A stretch of DNA of 64,000 nt from CAG-791 sp963605745 (lineage in GTDB: Bacteria > Bacillota > Clostridia > Lachnospirales > Lachnospiraceae): NCBI GenBank assembly GCA_963605745.1, contig CAVCWT010000009.1, positions 1-64,000 of the forward strand, written 5' to 3'. A model generated the notes under the pieces. That model was not told the origin of the DNA, ran no database searches, and saw only the letters and a list, made by a program, of their open reading frames with translations. Shown here in pieces: positions 33,324-42,049 of this stretch. The stretch's first letter is position 1. Each line of letters starts with the position of its first letter. Made by a program: the position numbers and the translations under genes.

Positions 33324-34493
33324 TCAGATCTTCTGCCTCTTTAAATCCTCTGTCACAAAGCTCTCGCCACTCGTTGTTCGCAGCAGCTCTTCCGATGCCT
33401 TCGACAACCCATTGGACAGGCAGGTTGCGGACAGATCACAGGTTGAACAGGCATCCAGCTCTTCCTTGGTGATCTTGCCGTCTCTAAAATCCCGCACCGC
33501 AGGAATCTCATACATAGAATATTTTTTCTTGCGTCCAAAGCGAAGGAATTTATGACGAATGACCCAGAAAGCCGGCTTCCAGATATATTTGTGCATTGCC
33601 GGTGAAACTGAGCCGATCATCCAGCACTGTCTGTCGCAGTGACGCACCTTGCTGCGGACCTCCTCGGCCTTCGGTGAATTCCAGACCTCCTCCCAGGTCT
33701 TGTCCGTGAGGTTTCCCATCACCTCTTTATCCTTTGTTCCGTTGCAGGGCATCACGTCTCCATAAGGATCAATAAAGAAGGTATCAAAGGACATATCGCA
33801 GGGCAGGAGTCTCTTCTGGCCATAGATGTAGTTGATCAGTCCATGATTAAAATAAGCCCGGAACCACTTTTTAGGCTCGTTGGAGTCCAGCAGGCGGTTA
33901 ACCAGGTCTTCAAAATGCTGGGCCACCATTGGCCGGTCATGAATGATATTTTTAGCTTCCACAAAGTAAAAGGAATTGTGAAGACTCGCTGTGGCAAATT
34001 CCATTCCCAGCTGATCGGACAGATCATACAAAGAAACCAGATCCGGTGCATTGCGGTCCTGGACCGTCATGCCAAAGCCGACGTCCTTCAGTCCCATTTC
34101 TTTGAGCTTGCACAGCGTATCATACCCTCTTTGAAAGCCGTTCTCGAGGCCCCGGATTTCGTTGTTGGTCGCCTCCAGACCTTCGATGGAAATGCGGATT
34201 CCGACATTCGGGAATTCCTTACACAGGTCGATAATCCGATCGGTGAAGAATCCATTCGTTGAAATTACGATGCGATCTGAAATCTTATTCAGTTCCCGGA
34301 CAATGTCCTTTAAGTCAGAACGTATAAAAGGCTCCCCACCGGTAATATTGGTAAAATACATCGGCGGGAGCTTTTTTATCGTCTCCAGTGAGATCTCTTC
34401 CTCCGGAAGAGACGGTGCTTTATATCGATTGCACATCGTACATCTGGCATTACAGCGGTACGTTACAATCACAGTTCCGTTGAGTTTTTTCAT
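33324..34493 (-). CDS. Radical SAM protein with SPASM-type C-terminus in the polymer locus
   Basis: The radical SAM cluster site is CNARCTMC near residue 15 (CX3CX2C), with ITGGEPFIRSDL near 50 and VVISTNGFF-like ISTNGFFTDR near 80. The C-terminal part carries further cysteines (FIDPYGDVMPCNGTKD, HCDRQCWM and CSTCDLSATC), typical of a SPASM/Twitch domain with extra iron-sulfur clusters. The start at 34493 has GGAG; a TTG at 34526 is possible. It is located between manA and a DUF4422 gene, so it may modify a sugar or lipid of the polymer, but the substrate is unknown. Confidence 0.85.
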   Translation of the reverse strand: MKKLNGTVIVTYRCNARCTMCNRYKAPSLPEEEISLETIKKLPPMYFTNITGGEPFIRSDLKDIVRELNKISDRIVISTNGFFTDRIIDLCKEFPNVGIRISIEGLEATNNEIRGLENGFQRGYDTLCKLKEMGLKDVGFGMTVQDRNAPDLVSLYDLSDQLGMEFATASLHNSFYFVEAKNIIHDRPMVAQHFEDLVNRLLDSNEPKKWFRAYFNHGLINYIYGQKRLLPCDMSFDTFFIDPYGDVMPCNGTKDKEVMGNLTDKTWEEVWNSPKAEEVRSKVRHCDRQCWMIGSVSPAMHKYIWKPAFWVIRHKFLRFGRKKKYSMYEIPAVRDFRDGKITKEELDACSTCDLSATCLSNGLSKASEELLRTTSGESFVTEDLKRQKI

Positions 34494-34519
34494 AATCTCC
34501 GTGGGAAGGACGCATTCCC

Positions 34520-35629
34520 TCAGCAATTCACGTCCAAAAGAGTTGCTGTCCCCTGCAGTTCCATCTGCTGACTTCCTGCCGGTACAAAAAAGCAGTCCCC
34601 CTTCGAAAAAGGAAGCCGCATTCCATTACAGAGTATCACTCCATTGCCATCTGTGCAAATCAGGACATGGAAGGAGGTCTCATCTGCCGCAAACTCCACG
34701 CTCCACCGCTTCTTTTCTGCGCTGCATTCGCTTCCCTCTGCGGCTCTTGCACAGCTCCTGTCTTCGGGATCTGCGATCTTCCCGTTCGCCGTGCTGATTA
34801 ACAGACGTTTCACTTCAAAATAACGACAACGGCACAAAAATTCTGATGCAGAACCGGGTCGATATCGCAGAACACGCATCGGCTGTCTCGGTGAACCGGC
34901 GCCCTTCAGGTCCGCTACCTCCAGAGCCTTGTCCACATGAAGCTCCCGTTCCTTTCCGTCCTTACCGATCCTGTGATAGTCATACAGGCGATAGGTCAGA
35001 TTGGAGCTCTCCTGAATCTCGGCAATCAGGCTCCCGGCCCCGATGGCGTGCACCGTTCCTGCCGGAATAAAGAACACATCGTCCTTTTCCACAGGAACCT
35101 TCTGAAGGCTCCTCTCCAGCGTATTGTTCGCGATCTCTTTCCGGACGCTCTCCTTCGTCATATCATGAGAAAAGCCATACACCAGCTGCGTTCCGGGAAG
35201 TGAATCCACTACATACCACATCTCACTTTTGCCGAGCTGTCCGTTTTCGAATGCCTTGGCATAGTCATCATCCGGATGCACCTGGACAGACAGATCAGAC
35301 AAGGCATCAATGAATTTGACCAGAATCGGCAGCTCGCCCTTTGCAGCAGCCTCCGGCATGCTCTTTGCAGGGTGTGTTCCCATAAATTCCGGGTGCTCCA
35401 GCAGGAAAACCTGTAATGTTTTCCCTGGATCGGATGCAAGCCTGCTCTGTCCGTCCGGATGTGTGGAGCACTCCCAGGTTTCCGCAAGCGGTGTCAGATC
35501 AATCTGCTTGCCGAATTCCTCTCTTAAGCGAGTTCCGCCCCAGAGATAATCCTTTCCTGCCGGCAAGAGTTTCCACGGAATTCTCATGGATTCTGTATTC
35601 TGTTGCATCCACGCAGATGTCTTTGTCAA
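34520..35629 (-). CDS. manA: Mannose-6-phosphate isomerase, class I
   Basis: Interconverts fructose 6-phosphate and mannose 6-phosphate, the first step towards GDP-mannose. Motifs: YLWGGTRLREEFG near the start, LSVQVHPDDDYAKAFE (zinc His and Glu region), SEMWYVVDS, and FIPAGTVHAIGAG followed by IQESSNLTYRLYDYHR. The C-terminal region is a cupin-like domain. The likely start is TTG at 35629 with AGGAG upstream; ATGs at 35608 and 35587 lack a good site. It follows manC by about 50 bases in a GDP-sugar operon. Confidence 0.9.
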   Translation of the reverse strand: MTKTSAWMQQNTESMRIPWKLLPAGKDYLWGGTRLREEFGKQIDLTPLAETWECSTHPDGQSRLASDPGKTLQVFLLEHPEFMGTHPAKSMPEAAAKGELPILVKFIDALSDLSVQVHPDDDYAKAFENGQLGKSEMWYVVDSLPGTQLVYGFSHDMTKESVRKEIANNTLERSLQKVPVEKDDVFFIPAGTVHAIGAGSLIAEIQESSNLTYRLYDYHRIGKDGKERELHVDKALEVADLKGAGSPRQPMRVLRYRPGSASEFLCRCRYFEVKRLLISTANGKIADPEDRSCARAAEGSECSAEKKRWSVEFAADETSFHVLICTDGNGVILCNGMRLPFSKGDCFFVPAGSQQMELQGTATLLDVNC

Positions 35630-35677
35630 TCCTCCGTCTCCTATCTTAGAATGACTTTGTCATGCATTTCGAGCAGA

Positions 35678-36994
35678 TCAAATCTCCAGGTCGTATTTTT
35701 GCTTGTCCTGTACACTGATCTCCTTGCCGAGCTGGACCTCAATAATCTTAAGCTCTGTGTCAGCAACAATCGTATGCTTGCAGCCTGCCTGCATGGTGAT
35801 CACATCCCCCGCCTGCACCTTCTGCTCCATGCCGTCCACAATGGTTCGTCCCGTTCCGGAAACAATGTTCCAGATTTCGTCGCGATGCGCATGGCTGTGA
35901 TAATTCATCTGATGGCCCTCCTTGAGGTTCACCAGAATAGTCAGACTCTCTTTTTCAATGTCCAGAACCTGAAAATATCCCCAGGACTTTTCTGCGAACA
36001 TGATCTGCTGATCCATCGCATCTACAAAGGGCTTGATGTAACTTGATTGTTCTTTGTCCGATACCAGAATTCCCTCCGGAGATGCTGCAACAACCGCATT
36101 TTTCATTCCCATCACCAGGATCGGAACATCCAGCTCGTTGATGACATTCACATTCGAGCAGGTCTCGTTCAGCGTTCCTTTTCCGATCACCGGCTCTTCC
36201 ATGGCCTCGGTCAGAGTGTTCCAGGTTCCCATGTCCTTCCAGTCACCGGCAAAGCGCATCACCTGAATTTTCGGTTCGTGCTCAACGACGGCATAGTCAA
36301 AGGAGATCTTGTTCACAGTTTCATATTTGCTGAACAGATCCCCGTAATCGGTAAAGTCAATCAGCTCATGGGCTTTCTGCAGAACGTAGCCGACCTTGTA
36401 GGCGAACACGCCGGCATTCCACAGCGCACCGGAGGCAATGTAGCCCTTTGCCGTCTCTACATCCGGTTTTTCCTTGAACGTATCCACCAGGCTGACATGT
36501 TCCTTGCCTTCCGGCATAATGTAGCCGTATTTTTCGGACGGATAGGTCGGCTCAATGCCCATCAGGGTCAGATTGCAGTCTCCGTTTTCCGCAAGGTTCG
36601 ACAATTCCTTTAATGCCTCAAAATAATCCTCATTGACATACGGATCCACCGGGCATACCACCACGGACTCATTCTCCGGGACCTTTTGAACATCATGCAG
36701 ATAGGCGGTCGCCAGCGCAATGGCCGGGAAGGTATCCCTTCTGCAAGGCTCCAGTGAAATCCCGATGTGATCTCCCAGCTGATTCTTGAGCTGCGAAACC
36801 TGGGATCTGCTGGTTGCAACTGTCACCGTAGCCTCAGGATCTACCTTGCAGATCTGGCGGTACATCCTCTGCGCCATGGACTCGTATTCCCCATCTGCAG
36901 TCGGGAAGATCTTGATAAACTGTTTCGAGCGGACATCGTTGGAAAGGGGCCAAAGGCGTTTTCCGGAGCCACCGGACAATAGGATGATATGCAT
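35678..36994 (-). CDS. manC: Mannose-1-phosphate guanylyltransferase with cupin domain
   Basis: Makes GDP-mannose from mannose 1-phosphate and GTP. Nucleotidyltransferase signature ILLSGGSGKRLWPLSN at residues 4-19, EPCRRDTFPAIALA near 82, KPDVETAKGYIASG and WNAGVFAYK near 190. The C-terminal cupin (about 335-430) with GHQMNYHSHAHRDEIWNIVSG is the mannose isomerase type II fold seen in ManC proteins. AAAGGA is 6 bases ahead of the ATG. A separate phosphomannomutase gene is not seen in this window. Confidence 0.92.
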   Translation of the reverse strand: MHIILLSGGSGKRLWPLSNDVRSKQFIKIFPTADGEYESMAQRMYRQICKVDPEATVTVATSRSQVSQLKNQLGDHIGISLEPCRRDTFPAIALATAYLHDVQKVPENESVVVCPVDPYVNEDYFEALKELSNLAENGDCNLTLMGIEPTYPSEKYGYIMPEGKEHVSLVDTFKEKPDVETAKGYIASGALWNAGVFAYKVGYVLQKAHELIDFTDYGDLFSKYETVNKISFDYAVVEHEPKIQVMRFAGDWKDMGTWNTLTEAMEEPVIGKGTLNETCSNVNVINELDVPILVMGMKNAVVAASPEGILVSDKEQSSYIKPFVDAMDQQIMFAEKSWGYFQVLDIEKESLTILVNLKEGHQMNYHSHAHRDEIWNIVSGTGRTIVDGMEQKVQAGDVITMQAGCKHTIVADTELKIIEVQLGKEISVQDKQKYDLEI

Positions 36995-37035
36995 ACATAT
37001 TCCTTTCTACTTACTCTGTCTTTAGTGGGTCGAAT

Positions 37036-37193
37036 GCGCATGCACGCACTCCTGTGAAGGAGGAGCGCCATCAGGCGCTCCGAGTTCAGGTCGCGAGGCA
37101 AAATTCGCGTAGGCGATTTTGCTGATGCGGGAGTGCCGTGCGCATGCACGCACTCCTGTGAAGGAGGAGCGCCATCAGGCGCTCCGAGTTCAG
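37036..37193. repeat. 54-bp direct repeat pair with hairpins between manC and fcl
   Basis: Identical copies at 37036-37089 and 37140-37193, each starting GCGCATGCACGCACTCC and holding GGAGCGCC / GGCGCTCC. The spacer carries CAAAAT / ATTTTG and a second GGAGTG. The right copy includes the fcl TGA stop codon. Confidence 0.8.
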
Positions 37194-38134
37194 CGTTCTG
37201 CGCGCATGGGATTATTCAAAAAGTCTTCATAGGTCAGCCGGATGCCGTCTTCGAGAGAGGTTTTTGCCTCCCATCCCATTGCCTTGGATTTCGACACATC
37301 CAAAAGCTTTCTGGGGGTTCCGTTTGGTTTGGACGGATCCCAGCGAATCTCGCCGTCGTAGCCGATAACCTTTGCCACCAGCTCTGTCAGCTCTTTGATG
37401 GTCAGTTCCTTGCCGGTTCCTGCATTCACGGTTTCGTTGCCGGAATAGGTATTCATCAGGAACACGCACAGGTTCGCCAGATCGTCCACATACAGGAATT
37501 CACGAAGCGGTGATCCATCACCCCAGCAGGTTACCGACGTAAGTCCCTGCTCCTTTGCTTCATGGAATCTGCGAATCAGTGCCGGCAGCACGTGACTGTG
37601 GGTCGGGTGATAGTTGTCATTGGGGCCGTACAGGTTCGTTGGCATCACCGAGATATAATCGGTGCCGTACTGGCGATTCAGGAATTCGCAGTACTTCAGG
37701 CCAGAGATCTTGGCCAGAGCATAGGCTTCGTTCGTTTTTTCCAGAGCACCGGTCAGAAGGCAGTCCTCTGTCATCGGCTGCGGTGCCATGCGGGGATAAA
37801 TGCAGGAGCTCCCGAGGAATTCCAGCTTTTTGCAGCCATTCTGCCATGCACTATGCACCACATTCATCTCAAGGATCATGTTGTCATACATAAAATCTGC
37901 AAGAGCAGACTCATTGGCAACAATTCCGCCGACCTTGGCGGCAGCCAGGAATACGTATTCCGGCTGTTCCTTGGCAAAAAACGCTTCTACCTGATCCTGT
38001 CTTGTCAAATCCAGTTCCTTGTGCGTTCTTGTAATAATATTGGTATAGCCTTGTCTTTCCAGCTCACGCACAATCGCAGAACCGACCATTCCGCGATGGC
38101 CGGCTACATAAATCTTTGCATTCTTATCCATCAT
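37190..38134 (-). CDS. fcl: GDP-L-fucose synthase
   Basis: Epimerase-reductase converting GDP-4-keto-6-deoxymannose to GDP-L-fucose. NAD(P)-binding start IYVAGHRGMVGSAIVREL, catalytic-site region FLGSSCIYPRMAPQPM near residue 106, then YALAKISGLKYCE containing the YxxxK pair. YGPNDNYHPTHSHVLPALIRRFHEA is diagnostic. 314 residues. It is encoded 125 bases after gmd, so the two form the complete conversion of GDP-mannose to GDP-fucose. The stop lies within a repeat copy. Confidence 0.95.
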   Translation of the reverse strand: MMDKNAKIYVAGHRGMVGSAIVRELERQGYTNIITRTHKELDLTRQDQVEAFFAKEQPEYVFLAAAKVGGIVANESALADFMYDNMILEMNVVHSAWQNGCKKLEFLGSSCIYPRMAPQPMTEDCLLTGALEKTNEAYALAKISGLKYCEFLNRQYGTDYISVMPTNLYGPNDNYHPTHSHVLPALIRRFHEAKEQGLTSVTCWGDGSPLREFLYVDDLANLCVFLMNTYSGNETVNAGTGKELTIKELTELVAKVIGYDGEIRWDPSKPNGTPRKLLDVSKSKAMGWEAKTSLEDGIRLTYEDFLNNPMRAER

Positions 38135-38260
38135 ATTTTACTGCCTAATCCTTCTGAAATCTTAATGGTGCTGCCCTTCACACTTTTGCCGAAGACGCAG
38201 CCCGGTACAGGAGCAAGCCCATAACGATTCCTGTATTGTTCCCATCGGTGCTCCGAATTG

Positions 38261-39340
38261 TCAGGCATTCCTGGCTGTCCGTACCGACTCCCGGATCTTT
38301 TCCTGTTCCCGTTCCACGGCAACCTTCTCCATGTCATGATCTACCATGATACGAACCAGCTCTTCAAACGAGGTTTTTGTCGGATTCCATCCAAGGTGTT
38401 CTCTGGCCTTGGTAGGATCGCCCCAAAGATTTACAACATCCGTCGGACGATAGAAATCCGGAGATACCTCAACCAGCACCTTGCCGGTTGCCTTATCGAT
38501 TCCCTTTTCCTCCATCTCGCTGCCCTGCCACTCGAGTTCGATGCCGACATTGTGGAAGGCCAGCGTTGCGAACTCCCGAACCGAGTGCTGCTCGCCGGTT
38601 GCGATGACAAAGTCCTCCGGAACCTCATTCTGGAGAATCAGCCACATGCACTCTACATAATCCTTCGCATATCCCCAGTCACGAAGAGAGGACAGATTGC
38701 CCAGATACAGCTTGTCCTGAACACCCTGCGCAATTCTGGCAGCTGCAAGCGTTATTTTCCTTGTAACAAAGGTCTCGCCGCGGCGCTCGGACTCGTGGTT
38801 AAATAGAATTCCCGAGCAGGCGAACATGCCATAAGCCTCGCGGTACTCCTTGGTGATCCAGAAGCCGTACTGTTTTGCCACTGCATAGGGGCTATACGGA
38901 TGGAAGGGCGTCGTTTCCTTCTGCGGAACCTCCTCCACCTTGCCGTACAATTCTGAGGTCGATGCCTGATAGATGCGGCAGGTGTCCTTGAGACCGCACA
39001 GACGGACTGCCTCCAGAACACGCAGAACGCCGACAGCGTCCACGTCCGCCGTAAACTCCGGAACATCAAAAGAGACCTGTACATGCGACTGCGCAGCCAG
39101 GTTGTAAATCTCATCCGGACGAACCTCACCGACAATCTGAAGAATGCTCATGGAGTCTCCCAGATCGCCATAATGCAAATGAAAATGCGGATTGCCCTCC
39201 AGATGTGCAATGCGCTCTCTATATTCGACAGAGGAACGACGGATGATGCCGTGCACCTCATATCCTTTCTCCAAAAGGAACTCGGACAGATAGGAACCAT
39301 CCTGTCCGGTAACGCCGGTAATCAGTGCCGTTTTAGCCAT
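38261..39340 (-). CDS. gmd: GDP-mannose 4,6-dehydratase
   Basis: First enzyme from GDP-mannose to GDP-fucose. ALITGVTGQDGSYLSEFLL at the start, HGIIRRSS near 32, the catalytic YQASTSELYGKVEEVPQ near 122 and YSPYAVAKQYGFW with Tyr/Lys near 150. 359 residues. AAGGAG precedes the ATG. It is the first gene of the GDP-sugar series and about 200 bases from the potassium channel, so a promoter probably lies in that gap. Confidence 0.95.
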   Translation of the reverse strand: MAKTALITGVTGQDGSYLSEFLLEKGYEVHGIIRRSSVEYRERIAHLEGNPHFHLHYGDLGDSMSILQIVGEVRPDEIYNLAAQSHVQVSFDVPEFTADVDAVGVLRVLEAVRLCGLKDTCRIYQASTSELYGKVEEVPQKETTPFHPYSPYAVAKQYGFWITKEYREAYGMFACSGILFNHESERRGETFVTRKITLAAARIAQGVQDKLYLGNLSSLRDWGYAKDYVECMWLILQNEVPEDFVIATGEQHSVREFATLAFHNVGIELEWQGSEMEEKGIDKATGKVLVEVSPDFYRPTDVVNLWGDPTKAREHLGWNPTKTSFEELVRIMVDHDMEKVAVEREQEKIRESVRTARNA

Positions 39341-39540
39341 TGAATTCTCTCCTTCTTTGATTACTCGTATATTAAAATCGATTATATCTCATATTTCCTG
39401 TTCCGCACAGAGGAAATCACTGTGCCAGGTCCCGCAGCCGTGCATCCGTTGTTACTGCCTGCACAGGCCAGGCGGAATCGGCCCCGGCAAAAATGTCCGC
39501 TGATGGAGCGCTTTCATCTGATGTGCAGGCCGCAACCGAT

Positions 39541-40731
39541 TCAGATCTGCCACGTGTGCTGCACGCCTTCTTTGAGTTTTGTGTATATGATCACAGCATC
39601 ACCTTCCCGGATATAGGTTCTGCCATCCGGAATAATCGTCCTGTTCCCGCGGCGCAGCATGACGATGAGCTCGAGCCGTGAGATGTCAAGGTCCTTGATC
39701 TGTTTGCCGACCCACTCATTTTCACCCTTGACGATGATCTCCTTCAGATGAATGGAGCCGTCGCCGTGGTAGTGTTTAGCTCCGATAACCAGTGTGTCAT
39801 TTTCCTGCAGAATCGTATTGCCGTTCGGCACCATGGGTTCGCCGCCTCTGATGATCGTAACGAGGATGACCTGTGGCGGAAAGGGAACCTCTTTCACCTT
39901 TTTGCCGCACCAGGAATGACCATGCGGCAGAATCGAGGACACGAATTTGAGATCATGGGTCTCCGAATCCTCTTCTGCCTCACGCAGCTTGGTATACTGC
40001 TCCACAAAGCCGGCCGAGATGATACCGGTCGGAATGGCAACCATCCCAACGCCCAGAAAGGTAATGATGATCGCCATCACCTTGCCGGCCGCAGTCACCG
40101 GATAGATATCTCCGTAGCCAACGGTCAGCAGCGTCGAAACAGACCACCAGATTCCCGAGAAGGCATTGGCGAACAACTCCGGCTGTGCATCATGCTCGAG
40201 GCTGTACATGCAAAGGGAAGCCGCCACCATAAAGATCAGGATCAGGCAGACGGATGAGATCAGCTGATTCATCTTGTCAATCAGGACATTGATGATGACG
40301 TTAAAGGCATCATATTGTGCGCTGATCCGGAAGAGGCGGAAAATACGAATCACCCGGAACATCCGAAAGGCCACGGTTCCTGCCGGGAATACCACTGGCA
40401 GATAATAGGGGAAAAAGGTCAGAAGATCAACGATTCCATAGAAGGAAAAGGCAAAACGCAGTACGGCCTGCCAGCGTTTCCTCTCCGGATAGAGATACTC
40501 TGCCGTCCACAGACGCAGCAGGTATTCTATGGTAAACACAATGATTGTGAACCGCTCCAGGTGATTTAGAATGGCGGTATAGGGTGCTGATTCATCAAAG
40601 GTATAGAAAATCGTGATAAACAGGTTCAGCAGAATTGTTGCTACAATAAGGACATCGAAGGCGCAGCTGAGAAAATCCTTGCGTGAACCAATCTCAATGA
40701 TCTGAAATACTCGTTTTTTAATCTTGTTCAT
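39541..40731 (-). CDS. Voltage-gated-type potassium channel with RCK_C (TrkA-C) domains
   Basis: Six-helix channel: helices S1-S3 in residues 22-110, an arginine-rich S4 (FRMFRVIRIFRLFRIS) near 123-138, and the pore with TLLTVGYGDIYPV near 196-208. About 150 cytoplasmic residues follow with two TrkA-C-like units (LVTIIRGGEPMVPNGNTIL and LIVMLRRGNRTIIPDGRT), which commonly bind nucleotides or ions and gate channels. 396 residues. No partner is required. The gene is not linked functionally to its neighbours. Confidence 0.9.
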   Translation of the reverse strand: MNKIKKRVFQIIEIGSRKDFLSCAFDVLIVATILLNLFITIFYTFDESAPYTAILNHLERFTIIVFTIEYLLRLWTAEYLYPERKRWQAVLRFAFSFYGIVDLLTFFPYYLPVVFPAGTVAFRMFRVIRIFRLFRISAQYDAFNVIINVLIDKMNQLISSVCLILIFMVAASLCMYSLEHDAQPELFANAFSGIWWSVSTLLTVGYGDIYPVTAAGKVMAIIITFLGVGMVAIPTGIISAGFVEQYTKLREAEEDSETHDLKFVSSILPHGHSWCGKKVKEVPFPPQVILVTIIRGGEPMVPNGNTILQENDTLVIGAKHYHGDGSIHLKEIIVKGENEWVGKQIKDLDISRLELIVMLRRGNRTIIPDGRTYIREGDAVIIYTKLKEGVQHTWQI

Positions 40732-40890
40732 AGTTTCCGGTCACATGCAGTGATGATGTCAGATTCCGACAATGCTCCATCTCCAGTGCTGTAAACATTG
40801 CAAGCAAAATGAGCTGGATGTTTATTGAAACGATCCCCGGTTCCTCCAGTTACAAATCCATGCTGTTTTGCAAGTAAATAACCGCCAACA

Positions 40891-41826
40891 TTATACCCCT
40901 TTCCCCTGAATTTTGGAATTCCCTGCAGGAGTTACGTACCGCTGCAAAGCTGCAATGTACTCCTGTGCGAGCCTTCCGGTTCGCATATGACGATGCAGCA
41001 GATATCCCACTTCCATGTAGTCCTTGGCTTTTAGCGGAACCGACACGATATTTTCTCCGTTTAATTTACTGTTGATCACACCGCTGCAGATCGTATAGCC
41101 GTTTAAGCCGATGAGCAGATTGAACAATGTCGCGCGATCTGTAACGACGATGTCCTTTTTGCGAGGGAGCGTACTCTGCAGCTCTTCATAAAAATAAAAG
41201 GAATTGTGTTCCCCCTGCTCGTAGGACAACCTTGGATACGGTTCCAGATCCTCCAGTGTCACAAAGGTCTTTCCTGCCAGCGGATTCTCACGTCCCAGGA
41301 ACACATGCGGCGCCGCACGAAAGAGCGGATGAAATTCCAGGTCATGCTCTGCAAATGCCCTGTTTAGGACCACCTCGTTATACGGATTGCGATAGAGCAC
41401 CCCCACCTCACTGCGCAGCCTGGCTACATCTTCAATGATGTCATAGGTTCTGGTCTCCCGGATGTGAAATTCGTATTCCTCCTGACCGTAATCCTTCAGC
41501 AGATCAACAAACGCCTCTACCGCAAAGGAATAATGCTGGGTCGAAACACAGAAGGAATATTTGCCATGAGAATCTCCCATGTATTTTTCACGGATCAGGC
41601 GTTCCTGCTCCAGCATCTGACGCGCATACCCCAGGAATTCTTCCCCTTCAACGGTCACGATGATCCCGTGATTCGTGCGCAAAAACAACGTGATCCCCAG
41701 TTCTTTCTCCAGCTCCCGGATCGCCGCTGTCAGGCTCGGCTGGGACAAATACAGCCGCCCCGCAGCCTCCGTGATGGAGTCACATTCTGCAACCGTCACA
41801 ATATAACGCAGCTGATTCAAAGTCAT
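40891..41826 (-). CDS. LysR-type transcriptional regulator
   Basis: 311 residues. N-terminal winged helix MTLNQLRYIVTVAECDSITEAA then LYLSQPSLTAAIRELEKELG; the C-terminal co-inducer domain contains GYTICSGVINSKLNGENIVSVPLK. It is divergently encoded from the MetE-like gene, and a perfect 17-bp palindrome lies between them with the T-N11-A form expected for a LysR operator. It therefore probably activates the MetE-like gene and controls itself. The effector is unknown; sulfur metabolites are a reasonable guess from the neighbour. Confidence 0.9.
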   Translation of the reverse strand: MTLNQLRYIVTVAECDSITEAAGRLYLSQPSLTAAIRELEKELGITLFLRTNHGIIVTVEGEEFLGYARQMLEQERLIREKYMGDSHGKYSFCVSTQHYSFAVEAFVDLLKDYGQEEYEFHIRETRTYDIIEDVARLRSEVGVLYRNPYNEVVLNRAFAEHDLEFHPLFRAAPHVFLGRENPLAGKTFVTLEDLEPYPRLSYEQGEHNSFYFYEELQSTLPRKKDIVVTDRATLFNLLIGLNGYTICSGVINSKLNGENIVSVPLKAKDYMEVGYLLHRHMRTGRLAQEYIAALQRYVTPAGNSKIQGKGV

Positions 41827-41852
41827 GGATGGCCTCTTTCTCGTTGTTTTGC

Positions 41853-41869
41853 CATAGATTCAATCTATG
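41853..41869. promoter_or_regulatory. Palindromic LysR operator
   Basis: CATAGATTCAATCTATG is a perfect palindrome (8-bp arms) containing TAGATTCAATCTA, the T-N11-A pattern of LysR sites. Its centre is about 66 bases before the predicted start of the MetE-like transcript, the usual activation position. Confidence 0.7.
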
Positions 41870-41891
41870 ACAGGTGCCAGTTATTCAATAT

Positions 41892-41920
41892 TTTCCAATA
41901 GTACAACCTCTCCGTATAAT
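41892..41920 (+). promoter_or_regulatory. Predicted promoter of the MetE-like gene
   Basis: TTTCCA (-35), 17-base spacer, perfect TATAAT (-10) at 41915-41920. Transcription should begin near 41927, giving a 5' leader of about 120 bases that contains the 41951-42024 hairpin. Confidence 0.6.
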
Positions 41921-41950
41921 GAGCAACATCACCCACAAACAAAAATCGCA

Positions 41951-42024
41951 ATACTTGTTTGCCATCGACGGGTCCTGGCGGAGATGTCCGCTGCTGGGGA
42001 CCCCTGTCGCCGGCAAACAAGTAT
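41951..42024 (+). other. Long hairpin in the 5' leader of the MetE-like gene
   Basis: Perfect 13-bp outer arms ATACTTGTTTGCC / GGCAAACAAGTAT, inner arms CGAC / GTCG and GGGTCC / GGGACC. The inner GGTCCTGGCGGAGATGTCC also occurs, inverted, in the palindrome at 27821. The stem ends 25 bases before the start codon. No known S-box or B12 motif was recognised. Confidence 0.75.
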
Positions 42025-42049
42025 GTCGCAACCAATTTGGAGGAAAATT

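Noticed and set aside
41890..42049. SAM or cobalamin riboswitch ahead of the MetE-like gene
   Set aside because: No S-box core or B12-box was recognised; only a simple long hairpin is visible.
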